A DNA stretch of 10,550 nt. It comes from an uncultured Chthoniobacterales bacterium. Lineage in GTDB: Bacteria > Verrucomicrobiota > Verrucomicrobiia > Chthoniobacterales > CAKUMP01. This document shows positions 1-6,028 of the stretch, in pieces (the first letter of the stretch is position 1; each line of letters starts with the position of its first letter). The translations under genes were made by a program, and so were the position numbers. The notes beneath the pieces are model-generated. The model was not told the DNA's origin, ran no database searches, and saw only the letters and a list, made by a program, of their open reading frames with translations. Location: contig CAKUMP010000060.1 in the NCBI GenBank assembly GCA_934667795.1, positions 1 through 10,550 on the forward strand. Direction: 5' to 3'.

Positions 1-1
1 C

Positions 2-28
2 GAGGACGTCGGCGCTCCCAGCACTTAG
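2..28 (+). CDS. Possible C-terminal tail of an upstream gene (partial)
   Basis: One plus-strand frame enters from the left edge and reads EDVGAPST before a TAG at 26-28. A weak terminator-like hairpin follows at once, which fits the end of a gene. Eight residues are far too few to name a family, and the other two plus frames also stay open through this stretch, so this is only a tentative gene end. Confidence 0.2.
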   Translation, partial: EDVGAPST

Positions 29-36
29 GGACAGAG

Positions 37-68
37 GTAACGGTTGGTGTTTGGTTACAGTTTTTTTT
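37..68 (+). terminator. Weak candidate intrinsic terminator
   Basis: GTAAC (37-41) can pair with GTTAC (54-58) around a 12-base loop, and a run of eight T follows at 61-68. The T tract is good, but the stem is only 5 bp and not GC-rich. It would lie between a gene ending near position 28 and pgsA. I see no convincing promoter between this element and pgsA, so read-through into pgsA is also possible. Confidence 0.3.
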
Positions 69-103
69 GTCGATGATTGCTTTTCTAAAAGAGATAAGGC
101 AAC

Positions 104-688
104 ATGGCGCGCATGATGACGATTCCTAATTACATTACCGTGCTGCGGATTTTGCTGATTCCGCTTTTTGTCGCAGCCATCATGTATTATGGACAAAGCG
201 TCAAGGAGGCAGACCCCCAGGAATGGCTTCGCTGGTTGGCAATCAGCATTTTTGTACTCGCCTCTGTGAGTGATGGGGTTGATGGCTATTTAGCCAGAAA
301 GTTTAATTTACAAAGCCTTCTCGGGCGTATTTTAGACCCTATTGCGGACAAAGGCCTGCTGATCACGGCATTGATCGCCCTTTCCCTTTCCAACTGGCCC
401 AACCCCTTACCGATCTGGTTCCCTGTTTTAGTCATCGGACGCGATGTGGTGATTTTAACAGGCTGTATTGTCATTTATCTTGTCCATGGGAAAATAGAAA
501 TTGCTCCTAGTCTGGTTGGAAAAATGGCCACGGCTTTACAAATGGTGGTTATTTCCTGGGCAATGCTCCAGGTTCCCTATATTATTATCCCCCTCATCCT
601 CGCAGGTATTGCCACTTTCGTTTCCGGAATCCGCTATATTTGGGACGCTATTAAATCTTTACATCCTACACCCGAAGCTCATGACTGA
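104..688 (+). CDS. pgsA: CDP-diacylglycerol--glycerol-3-phosphate 3-phosphatidyltransferase
   Basis: This is an integral inner-membrane enzyme. It makes phosphatidylglycerol phosphate from CDP-diacylglycerol and glycerol 3-phosphate, the committed step to phosphatidylglycerol and cardiolipin. The full CDP-alcohol phosphatidyltransferase signature is visible: D57, D60-G61, A64-R65, G74, D78 and D82 (D-x2-DG-x2-AR-x8-G-x3-D-x3-D). The four aspartates bind metal and substrate. Hydrophobic stretches near residues 9-29, 42-58, 84-96, 103-127 and 143-175 fit the usual multi-pass topology, and 194 residues is a normal PgsA length. The N-terminal IPNYITVLRI segment is typical of PgsA rather than of phosphatidylserine synthase. 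The ATG at 104 has AAGG at 96-99 as ribosome binding site; ATGs at 113 and 116 are weaker alternatives. The stop overlaps the start of der by 8 bases, indicating co-transcription and translational coupling. Confidence 0.93.
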   Translation: MARMMTIPNYITVLRILLIPLFVAAIMYYGQSVKEADPQEWLRWLAISIFVLASVSDGVDGYLARKFNLQSLLGRILDPIADKGLLITALIALSLSNWPNPLPIWFPVLVIGRDVVILTGCIVIYLVHGKIEIAPSLVGKMATALQMVVISWAMLQVPYIIIPLILAGIATFVSGIRYIWDAIKSLHPTPEAHD

Positions 689-2138
689 TTCCCATTCTAC
701 TCTTATATCACCTCTACCCGTTGTCGCCATTGTCGGACGCCCAAACGTCGGCAAATCCGCTCTTTTTAACCGTATCGCACGACGTCAGATTTCTATTGTT
801 CATAACGAACCCGGCATTACCCGCGATCGCATTTCCGCGATGTGTCGCCATCAGGACTTTCAATTCGAATTGATTGATACCGGCGGTATTGGGTCTAATG
901 TGGACACGTCTTTTACCAACCAGGTCCGACTGGAGGCGGATCTGGCAATGGAAACGGCCGATCTGATTCTTTTCGTGGTGGATGCACAGTCAGGCATTCA
1001 CCCAGTGGACAGCACTCTGGCCTCCATGCTTCGCAAAACTGCTAAGCCTATCTTTCTCGTGGTCAATAAAGTGGATGACCTAAAACATGAAAACAACATG
1101 GTGGATTTCGATGTTTTTGGTTTTGAACATAAATTTGCCACCAGTGCTGCTCACGGACGTAATACCGATGAACTTATCAACGCGATCATCGATCATTTTC
1201 CTAAACAAAAAACGGCTGAATCCGCAATTTCGGACGATGTCGACGAATCCGATGAATTTACAGAAGATGGAGAATCCACTGAAGGCCCGGATAAACCATC
1301 TCATTTAAACAAACCGCCCAAACTGGCAATCATCGGACGCCCAAATGTCGGAAAGTCTTCTCTTATCAACGCTTTTTTGCGACAACCCCGAACGATCGTC
1401 AGCGATATTTCAGGAACGACTCGAGATTCGATTGATATCCCCTTCGAGTACAATAAACGTCCGTACGTGCTCATTGATACTGCAGGCATTCGTCCCAAAT
1501 CCCGACACAAAACTTCCGTGGAAGTTTTTTCTGTCATGCGTTCCGAAAAAGCTATCAAACGCAGCGACCTTTGTATTCTTGTCCTCGATACAAGCATGGG
1601 CGTTACAGCCCAGGACAAAAAAATAGCGATGCTGATCCAACGCGCAAATAAACCCTGTATTATCGTTCTCAATAAATGGGATCTCGCAGCAGAACTTGCG
1701 GAGGATGAAAAAGATCTGAAAAAAAATGTGATGGAACTGATCCAGGAAGAGTTATTTTTTCTCAGTCATGCCCCCGTGGTGCTGGTTTCCGCGATTCAAG
1801 GAAAATACGTGTCCCGCATCCTTCGCCTGGTCGAAGCGGTTCGGGATGGTGCGCGCGCGCGCATTGGTACCGGACAACTCAACCGCCTGCTGAAAACGTT
1901 GACGGACAAACAGCCCCCGCCTCTTCGTCAGAATCGACGATTCAAAATTCTCTACGGTACACAAACCCATAACGACGGGCTTATTCCGCCGCCTGTATTC
2001 GTGCTGTTTGTCAACGACCCTAAACTATTAGTGGATTCCTACAAGCGTTTCCTCGAAGGACAAATTCGCAAAATCCAGCCCTTCCCCGGTCTCCCCCTCC
2101 TGTTTGAATTACGCGGACGGAATCCGGGAGACAGTTGA
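681..2138 (+). CDS. der: Ribosome biogenesis GTPase Der (EngA)
   Basis: Essential GTPase with two G domains in tandem that helps assemble the 50S ribosomal subunit. G domain 1 shows GRPNVGKS (19-26), DTGG (66-69) and NKVD (129-132). G domain 2 shows GRPNVGKS (219-226), DTAG (266-269) and NKWD (331-334). A KH-like domain follows (about 395-480), with the family-typical PPVFVLFVNDP and SYKRFLEGQIR. The 485-residue length is normal. The linker between the G domains (about 176-210) is very acidic, with DDVDESDEFTEDGE near its centre; linker length and charge vary widely in this family. The open frame runs back to 501, but the ATG at 681 places the first P-loop at the usual distance and gives an 8-base overlap with pgsA; the extra N-terminus would just be pgsA read in another frame. 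The stop codon lies inside the first unit of a heptamer repeat array. Confidence 0.95.
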   Translation: MTDSHSTLISPLPVVAIVGRPNVGKSALFNRIARRQISIVHNEPGITRDRISAMCRHQDFQFELIDTGGIGSNVDTSFTNQVRLEADLAMETADLILFVVDAQSGIHPVDSTLASMLRKTAKPIFLVVNKVDDLKHENNMVDFDVFGFEHKFATSAAHGRNTDELINAIIDHFPKQKTAESAISDDVDESDEFTEDGESTEGPDKPSHLNKPPKLAIIGRPNVGKSSLINAFLRQPRTIVSDISGTTRDSIDIPFEYNKRPYVLIDTAGIRPKSRHKTSVEVFSVMRSEKAIKRSDLCILVLDTSMGVTAQDKKIAMLIQRANKPCIIVLNKWDLAAELAEDEKDLKKNVMELIQEELFFLSHAPVVLVSAIQGKYVSRILRLVEAVRDGARARIGTGQLNRLLKTLTDKQPPPLRQNRRFKILYGTQTHNDGLIPPPVFVLFVNDPKLLVDSYKRFLEGQIRKIQPFPGLPLLFELRGRNPGDS

Positions 2139-2182
2139 CAGTTGACAGTTGACAGTTGACAGTTGACAGTTGACAGTTGACA
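2130..2182. repeat. Perfect 7-bp tandem repeat array (unit GACAGTT)
   Basis: Seven complete copies of GACAGTT plus a partial GACA run without a single mismatch over 53 bases. The first copy contains the der stop codon (TGA 2136-2138), and the array fills most of the gap before the convergent bioA stop at 2207. In rotated phase the unit contains TTGACA, the consensus -35 hexamer, so seven of these are spaced 7 bp apart, but no -10 element is placed to use them. Heptanucleotide short tandem repeats (STRRs) are known from cyanobacteria and occur in other phyla. A 7-bp unit changes reading frame with every copy, so it cannot encode a regular peptide with the repeat period of one unit. Confidence 0.95.
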
Positions 2183-2206
2183 ACAGGTGGCAGGCGCGGT
2201 CGAATT

Positions 2207-3499
2207 TTATTCCAAAACTTCTTGTGCTGCTTGGTTGATTGCATTTGCGGCCAATTGAATTTCATCAGGGGTTACGCAATACGGGAGCATCAGGATAATT
2301 ACGTCTCCCGCTACCGGGCGTGTGAGTAATTGATGCCGCCGTGCAGCCAGACAGACCTTCCGTGCGACACGTTTCTCCACTGGAAAACGTTTTCCGTTTG
2401 TGTCGCGGATTTCGATTCCCGCAATAAACCCATATTGACGCACCTGATAAACCCAGGGAGAATTTTCCTGTAATTGCTGCAACGCACCCTGCAGACACTG
2501 GATATGTCCTTGAAGACGTTCCAGAACATTTTCTTCCTGAAATATCCGCAAGTTAGCGCGTGCTACCGCGCACCCTAACGGATTTGCGGTATAACTGTGT
2601 CCGTAATAAAATGTCTTTTGCTCTTCAAAAGTTCCTAAAAAGGCATTGAAAATTTCTTCTCGTATAAAAGTGGCAGCCAGCGGCATCACTCCACCGGTCA
2701 GACCTTTTGCAACCGCCACAAAATCCGGAATCACGCCTTCTTTTTGCGAAGCAAACATGTGTCCCGAACGTCCAAATCCAGTCATCACTTCATCCGCAAT
2801 CAATTTAACTCCATATTGATCGCACCAGGCACGTAAAGCTGCCAGCATCCCTTCCGACCAAAGACGCATTTCATTGACCCCCTGCACACCGGGCTCAATA
2901 AAAACCGCCGCTACCTGATGCGGATCTTGAACGGTTGCTAATTCTTCCAGCCCACTTAAATGGCGTACCGGAAAACGATAATGGTCAAACCGTCCTTGAA
3001 AAAGTGACACCCCTCCCAGGCTCGCAGCGCCCATGGTATCTCCATGGTACGCATTTTCAAATGCAAGAATCTGTGTCCGCTCCGGCTGCCCAACTAGCTG
3101 CCAATATTGAATGACCATTTTCAGCGCGACTTCAATCGCAGTCGTTCCATTGTCGGAAAAAAAGATGCGTCCAAATGCACCGGGCTCCCACAAATCAATC
3201 AATTCTTTCGCCAAAAACGACGCCGGGACATTTCCTGTCCCCAGATAGGAAACATGCTCGACCTGGTCAAATTGCGTCAGCAACGCTTCGCGCAATCGCG
3301 GATGTCCATGCCCATGCAGGTTCGTCCAGATCGAACTATTTCCATCCAGATACCGCTGTCCCTGTTCATCTTCCAGCCAGGCACCCTGCCCACGGGTAAG
3401 AATCAAAACTTCTTCGCCGTCCCCACACCATTCCGACATCTGGGTAAACGGATGCCAACTGAATTGGCGATCCAGCTCAAAGGCTTTCGTCATCTTCAT
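2207..3499 (-). CDS. bioA: Adenosylmethionine--8-amino-7-oxononanoate aminotransferase
   Basis: PLP-dependent class III aminotransferase of biotin synthesis. It converts 8-amino-7-oxononanoate (KAPA) to 7,8-diaminononanoate in the cytoplasm. The N-terminal WHPFTQMSEW motif (15-24) and SSIWTNLHGHGHP are BioA hallmarks. Other marks are SDNGTTAIEVALKM (115-128), YHGD (151-154), the cofactor-binding aspartate D236 in LIADEVMTGFGRSG, the Schiff-base lysine K265 in VAKGLTGG, and R394 matching the KAPA-carboxylate arginine of E. coli BioA. The 430-residue length is normal. Phe18 stands where E. coli has the active-site Tyr17, so the amino donor (AdoMet or lysine, as in BioK) is not settled by sequence. 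The ATG at 3499 has GGAGG at 3506-3510, six bases upstream, which favours it over the ATG at 3493. The gene overlaps the small upstream gene by 23 bases. No other bio gene is in the window. Confidence 0.92.
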   Translation of the reverse strand: MKMTKAFELDRQFSWHPFTQMSEWCGDGEEVLILTRGQGAWLEDEQGQRYLDGNSSIWTNLHGHGHPRLREALLTQFDQVEHVSYLGTGNVPASFLAKELIDLWEPGAFGRIFFSDNGTTAIEVALKMVIQYWQLVGQPERTQILAFENAYHGDTMGAASLGGVSLFQGRFDHYRFPVRHLSGLEELATVQDPHQVAAVFIEPGVQGVNEMRLWSEGMLAALRAWCDQYGVKLIADEVMTGFGRSGHMFASQKEGVIPDFVAVAKGLTGGVMPLAATFIREEIFNAFLGTFEEQKTFYYGHSYTANPLGCAVARANLRIFQEENVLERLQGHIQCLQGALQQLQENSPWVYQVRQYGFIAGIEIRDTNGKRFPVEKRVARKVCLAARRHQLLTRPVAGDVIILMLPYCVTPDEIQLAANAINQAAQEVLE

Positions 3500-3788
3500 A
3501 CGTATCCTCCAAGGACGAAGATTCGTTTCCTTCCGCAGCTTTCAGCGTTTCAATCCATTTACGCAAATATTCCACATCATCATAACTCACCCGTTTCCTC
3601 TGGTATTTTTTCCAGACAATATCCAGTAGTTTTTCCACGAGCTCCACGCTGGGAGGGTTGTGTTTTTCCCAAAACTCTTCACCCTTTGCTTTACTGGAAA
3701 TAGTCCATTTTCCACCAAACTTCTGCCCTCGGAATTCAACCTTTTTCCGGTCTTCATCCCGCTCAAACCACTCATGTCGATTTTGCAT
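3477..3788 (-). CDS. Conserved-looking small protein of unknown function, upstream of bioA
   Basis: I do not recognise this protein. From the ATG at 3788 it has 103 residues; the frame extends to a TTG at 3827 (116 residues). Neither start has a strong ribosome binding site; an AGGA at 3802-3805 lies 13 bases before the ATG. The protein is hydrophilic, with no signal peptide or membrane segment. The first part is rich in charge, with VEFRGQKFGGKWTISS looking like a beta-hairpin or small barrel. The second part, PPSVELVEKLLDIVWKKYQRK followed by VSYDDVEYLRKWIETL, looks like two helices. The tail is acidic (SSSLEDTYEDDES). It overlaps the bioA start by 23 bases, with the bioA ribosome binding site inside it, so the two are probably co-translated. 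Its compositional bias and the coupling make it likely to be a real gene; its role cannot be read from sequence. Confidence 0.7.
   Translation of the reverse strand: MQNRHEWFERDEDRKKVEFRGQKFGGKWTISSKAKGEEFWEKHNPPSVELVEKLLDIVWKKYQRKRVSYDDVEYLRKWIETLKAAEGNESSSLEDTYEDDESL
3506..3510 (-). promoter_or_regulatory. Strong ribosome binding site of bioA
   Basis: GGAGG on the minus strand lies six bases before the ATG at 3499 and inside the coding region of the small upstream gene. It fixes the bioA start and explains how bioA can be translated despite the 23-base overlap. Confidence 0.75.
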
Positions 3789-3850
3789 GCTCTCATTTTC
3801 ATCCTGAATAAACAGATTCTCAATCAAATTATCTTTGATAAAAAAGATTC

Positions 3851-3881
3851 TTGATTTCGTCTCATGTATTTAGGATAGAAT
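3851..3881 (+). promoter_or_regulatory. Candidate promoter of tRNA-Ala
   Basis: TTGATT (3851-3856) resembles a -35 box and TAGAAT (3876-3881) a -10 box, but the 19-base spacer is longer than ideal. Transcription would start near 3888, about 15 bases before the tRNA, as in the clearer tRNA-Arg promoter. The small gene upstream of bioA diverges from the same gap, so its own promoter must overlap this area or lie within the tRNA region. Confidence 0.4.
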
Positions 3882-3902
3882 AACGCCTTATTCCATTTGC
3901 AG

Positions 3903-3978
<76 letters not shown>

Positions 3979-3983
3979 CTTAT

Positions 3984-4763
3984 TTAATGCCTAGCAACCG
4001 ATTCAGAAGTCTGGACGGGGGTGGGTTCGGGATCTACGGGGGTGACTTTGATATTGCGGTATCGGGCAAGAAGAGAAAAGAAACGGATGGTGTCATGCAC
4101 CGGACGAATCTTACTGGTTTCTTCTCCATAGACGGTGGAAACAGGAATCGGTAAAATAGGGATGCTGTTGCGCGAGGCCAGAAAAAGCATTTCGGTTTCG
4201 TAATCAAATTTGTCTGACTCTGCCAGTACCAGTGGTGCCACTTCACGGTGCAACAAACGGAATCCGCATTGCGAATCCGGAATGGTCTGACCGCAGCGCA
4301 GGCCAATCAACCCGGACATAAAACGATTGACCAAAATCCGTACTAGGGGCATTTCTCTGGTATCGCTCATGCGATTTCCTATCAGCAGACAAGGAGAATT
4401 CAACTCCCGGGCTTTTTCTACGAAACGCGGAATTTCATCGGGACGATGCTGTCCATCTCCATCCAGCAAAACCACATAAGATTCCTGACAGTTTTTGATA
4501 AAATATCTGAGCCCTGTCTTGATCGCGGCACCCTTCCCTTTGTTTTTTTTATGTTGAAGGATCGTCGCTCCTGCACGTCGTGCTTCCTCCGCAGTGCCAT
4601 CTACAGAACCATCATCCACTACAATCACATGGGGCACCACCTCCAAAACCGCACGTACCACGTCATAAATAAAACGTACTTCCTGATAGGCAGGAATTAA
4701 CGCGACAGAATCCATAATCCGAGCTGCTGGCTGAAATGAAGCGGAAGTATCAGATTCTGTCAT
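3984..4763 (-). CDS. GT2 glycosyltransferase, dolichol/polyprenol-phosphate sugar synthase-like
   Basis: Family 2 glycosyltransferase of the DPM/DPG-synthase-like group. These enzymes transfer a sugar from a nucleotide donor, usually to a polyprenyl phosphate, at the cytoplasmic face of the inner membrane. Visible motifs are PAYQE (24-28), VDDGSVDGT (49-57), the metal-binding DGD in LDGDGQH (D101, D103), DSQCGFRLL (163-171), FDYETEML (186-193) and YGEETSKIRP (212-221). The SKI..P..D signature near the C-terminus is typical of this group. There is no membrane-anchor domain, so it is a soluble, single-domain form of 259 residues. The ATG at 4763 has AAGGGA 12 bases upstream; M17 (4715) is an alternative, just before the conserved fold. 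It starts 19 bases after the lipA stop, so the two are probably one operon. Sugar and acceptor cannot be told from sequence. Confidence 0.85.
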   Translation of the reverse strand: MTESDTSASFQPAARIMDSVALIPAYQEVRFIYDVVRAVLEVVPHVIVVDDGSVDGTAEEARRAGATILQHKKNKGKGAAIKTGLRYFIKNCQESYVVLLDGDGQHRPDEIPRFVEKARELNSPCLLIGNRMSDTREMPLVRILVNRFMSGLIGLRCGQTIPDSQCGFRLLHREVAPLVLAESDKFDYETEMLFLASRNSIPILPIPVSTVYGEETSKIRPVHDTIRFFSLLARYRNIKVTPVDPEPTPVQTSESVARH

Positions 4764-4782
4764 ATAAAAAAGTTATCCCTTG

Positions 4783-5676
4783 TTAACTCTTGGGCGGAAC
4801 AGGATGGTAATCCGCTGCGTGGTACGAACTGCGTACCAGCGGTCCTGAAGACACATGTTCAAATCCTTTTGCACGCGCAATTTCTCCATATTCATCAAAT
4901 TTTTCCGGAGAAATATATTCCACTACCGGAAGATGTTTAGGAGTCGGACGCAAATATTGTCCGAGGGTCAGGACCTGTACATGGTTTGCGCGCAAATCAT
5001 CCAGTGCTTTTAACAACTCTTCTTCTGTTTCTCCCAGTCCCAGCATGATCCCGGATTTCGTTGCCATTTTCGGGCTCATTTCCTTTGCACGTCTTAACAC
5101 TTCCAGCGAACGCTCATATTTTGCACGAGAACGCACAAGGGGAGTCAATCGCTCTACCGTTTCCAGGTTGTGATTAAACACTTCCGGTGCGGCATCAATG
5201 ACCATTTGCAAAGCATCATTTTTCAAATTAAAATCCGGAACCAGGACTTCGATGATCATCGCAGGATCTTTTTCCCGGATCGCACGAATCGTTCTGGCAA
5301 AATGTTCTGCCCCACCGTCCGCAAGATCGTCTCGCGCAACAGCGGTAATCACCACATGCTTTAACTTCAGACGAATCGCCGCTTCTGCGACCCGCTCTGG
5401 TTCATCGACTTCCAGCGCAAAGGGTTTTGCAGTCGAAACCGCACAAAACCCACAGGCACGGGTACAACGATCCCCGGCAATCATAAATGTTGCCGTTCCC
5501 CCACTCCAGCACTCCCAGCGATTCGGACATTGCGCGCTCTCGCACACCGTATGCAAATTCAAATCTGAGATTAAAGCCTTGGTGGAAAAAAACTTTGGAT
5601 TTGATGGTAATCGGACTTTAATCCAATCCGGTTTCTTTACCTGATGTAAACTGGGATCAATTTTTATGCACGACAT
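4783..5676 (-). CDS. lipA: Lipoyl synthase
   Basis: Radical SAM enzyme that inserts two sulfur atoms into the octanoyl chain on E2 or GcvH lipoyl domains, using an auxiliary 4Fe-4S cluster as sulfur source. The auxiliary cluster cysteines are C45, C50 and C56 in CESAQCPNRWEC, with the C-terminal RSSYHA motif (282-287) supplying the serine ligand. The radical SAM cluster cysteines are C71, C75 and C78 in CTRACGFC. VPDF, FNHNLETV and KSGIMLGLGE are also family-typical. The 297-residue length is normal and no key residue is missing. The ATG at 5676 has AGGA nine bases upstream. No lipB or lplA is in the window, so the octanoyl donor enzyme is encoded elsewhere. It is the first gene of a likely two-gene unit with the glycosyltransferase. 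Confidence 0.97.
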   Translation of the reverse strand: MSCIKIDPSLHQVKKPDWIKVRLPSNPKFFSTKALISDLNLHTVCESAQCPNRWECWSGGTATFMIAGDRCTRACGFCAVSTAKPFALEVDEPERVAEAAIRLKLKHVVITAVARDDLADGGAEHFARTIRAIREKDPAMIIEVLVPDFNLKNDALQMVIDAAPEVFNHNLETVERLTPLVRSRAKYERSLEVLRRAKEMSPKMATKSGIMLGLGETEEELLKALDDLRANHVQVLTLGQYLRPTPKHLPVVEYISPEKFDEYGEIARAKGFEHVSSGPLVRSSYHAADYHPVPPKS

Positions 5677-5730
5677 GATTCAAAATCCTACTCCCCTGCC
5701 TCAGGAAAGCAATCCTTAATCTATCTTCTT

Positions 5731-5849
5731 CTATTCATCTATTTCTTCAGCAGGTTCTATTCCGTCTTTATTTAAAAACAGATATAAAATGCCATTCCCC
5801 TCGCATTTTCCCTGAATTTTCTCTCATCCACAAAAGCTCGAACCGACAT
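5731..5849 (-). pseudogene. Possible decayed or frameshifted short reading frame
   Basis: On the minus strand an ATG at 5849, preceded by a GGGTAA ribosome binding site-like stretch, opens a 25-codon frame beginning MSVRAFVDERKF. From the GGGG run at 5797-5800, the frame one base over continues as protein-like sequence ending LNKDGIEPAEEIDE and a TAG at 5731-5733. One extra base in the G run would join the two into a 39-residue product. It is too short to assign and may be chance; I list it only because both halves read like protein. Confidence 0.15.
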
Positions 5850-5905
5850 TTACCCAGGTTGCAAAAGAGGTTTTATAAAAAAATTGAAAAAAGTTCATAA
5901 CTCAT

Positions 5906-5933
5906 TTGACAAAAACACCGATTTTGTTATGTT
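5906..5933 (+). promoter_or_regulatory. Sigma-70 type promoter of tRNA-Arg
   Basis: A perfect -35 box TTGACA (5906-5911) is followed by a 16-base spacer and the -10 box TATGTT (5928-5933), with TG one base before it giving an extended -10. Transcription would start near 5940, just upstream of the mature tRNA 5' end at 5946. This is the best promoter in the window. Confidence 0.75.
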
Positions 5934-5945
5934 TCCCCTTCCAGT

Positions 5946-6022
5946 GCAGCCGTAGCTCAATTGGATAGAGCATCTGACTACGGATCAGAAGGTTTGGGGT
6001 TCGAATCCCTACGGCTGCGCCA
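5946..6022 (+). tRNA. tRNA-Arg (anticodon ACG)
   Basis: The cloverleaf is clear: acceptor GCAGCCG with CGGCTGC, D arm GCTC/GAGC with an A at the position-20 arginine identity site, anticodon stem TCTGA/TCAGA, loop CTACGGA with anticodon ACG at 5980-5982, and an encoded CCA (6020-6022). The discriminator is G. A34 is expected to be deaminated to inosine by TadA so that the tRNA reads CGU, CGC and CGA. It has its own strong promoter and no visible intrinsic terminator; the stop codon of the convergent alcohol dehydrogenase is six bases downstream. Confidence 0.97.
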
Positions 6023-6028
6023 CTGGGC

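Larger units (their letters stand above)
5677..5945. other. Intergenic region between lipA and tRNA-Arg
   Basis: This is the longest gap without an established gene. It holds the lipA ribosome binding site at its left end and the tRNA-Arg promoter at its right end, with an AT-rich stretch of A and T runs near 5870-5900. The lipA promoter must lie here on the minus strand, but I could not pick a convincing pair of boxes. A possible broken short reading frame (5731-5849, minus) is listed separately. I see no riboswitch or terminator. Confidence 0.6.

Noticed and set aside
501..680. Upstream extension of the der reading frame by 60 codons
   Set aside because: It is pgsA read in another frame; the ATG at 681 gives the normal Der N-terminus and the typical short overlap.
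2130..2182. CRISPR-like array
   Set aside because: The units are 7 bp and directly adjacent, with no spacers and no cas genes.
2020..2265. Minus-strand open frame through the heptamer array
   Set aside because: Its periodic VNCQLST sequence is only the repeat translated; it overlaps der and bioA and has no independent support.
3107..3703. 198-codon open frame on the plus strand
   Set aside because: It is antisense to bioA and the small gene upstream, lacks recognisable motifs, and both minus-strand genes have clear coding character.
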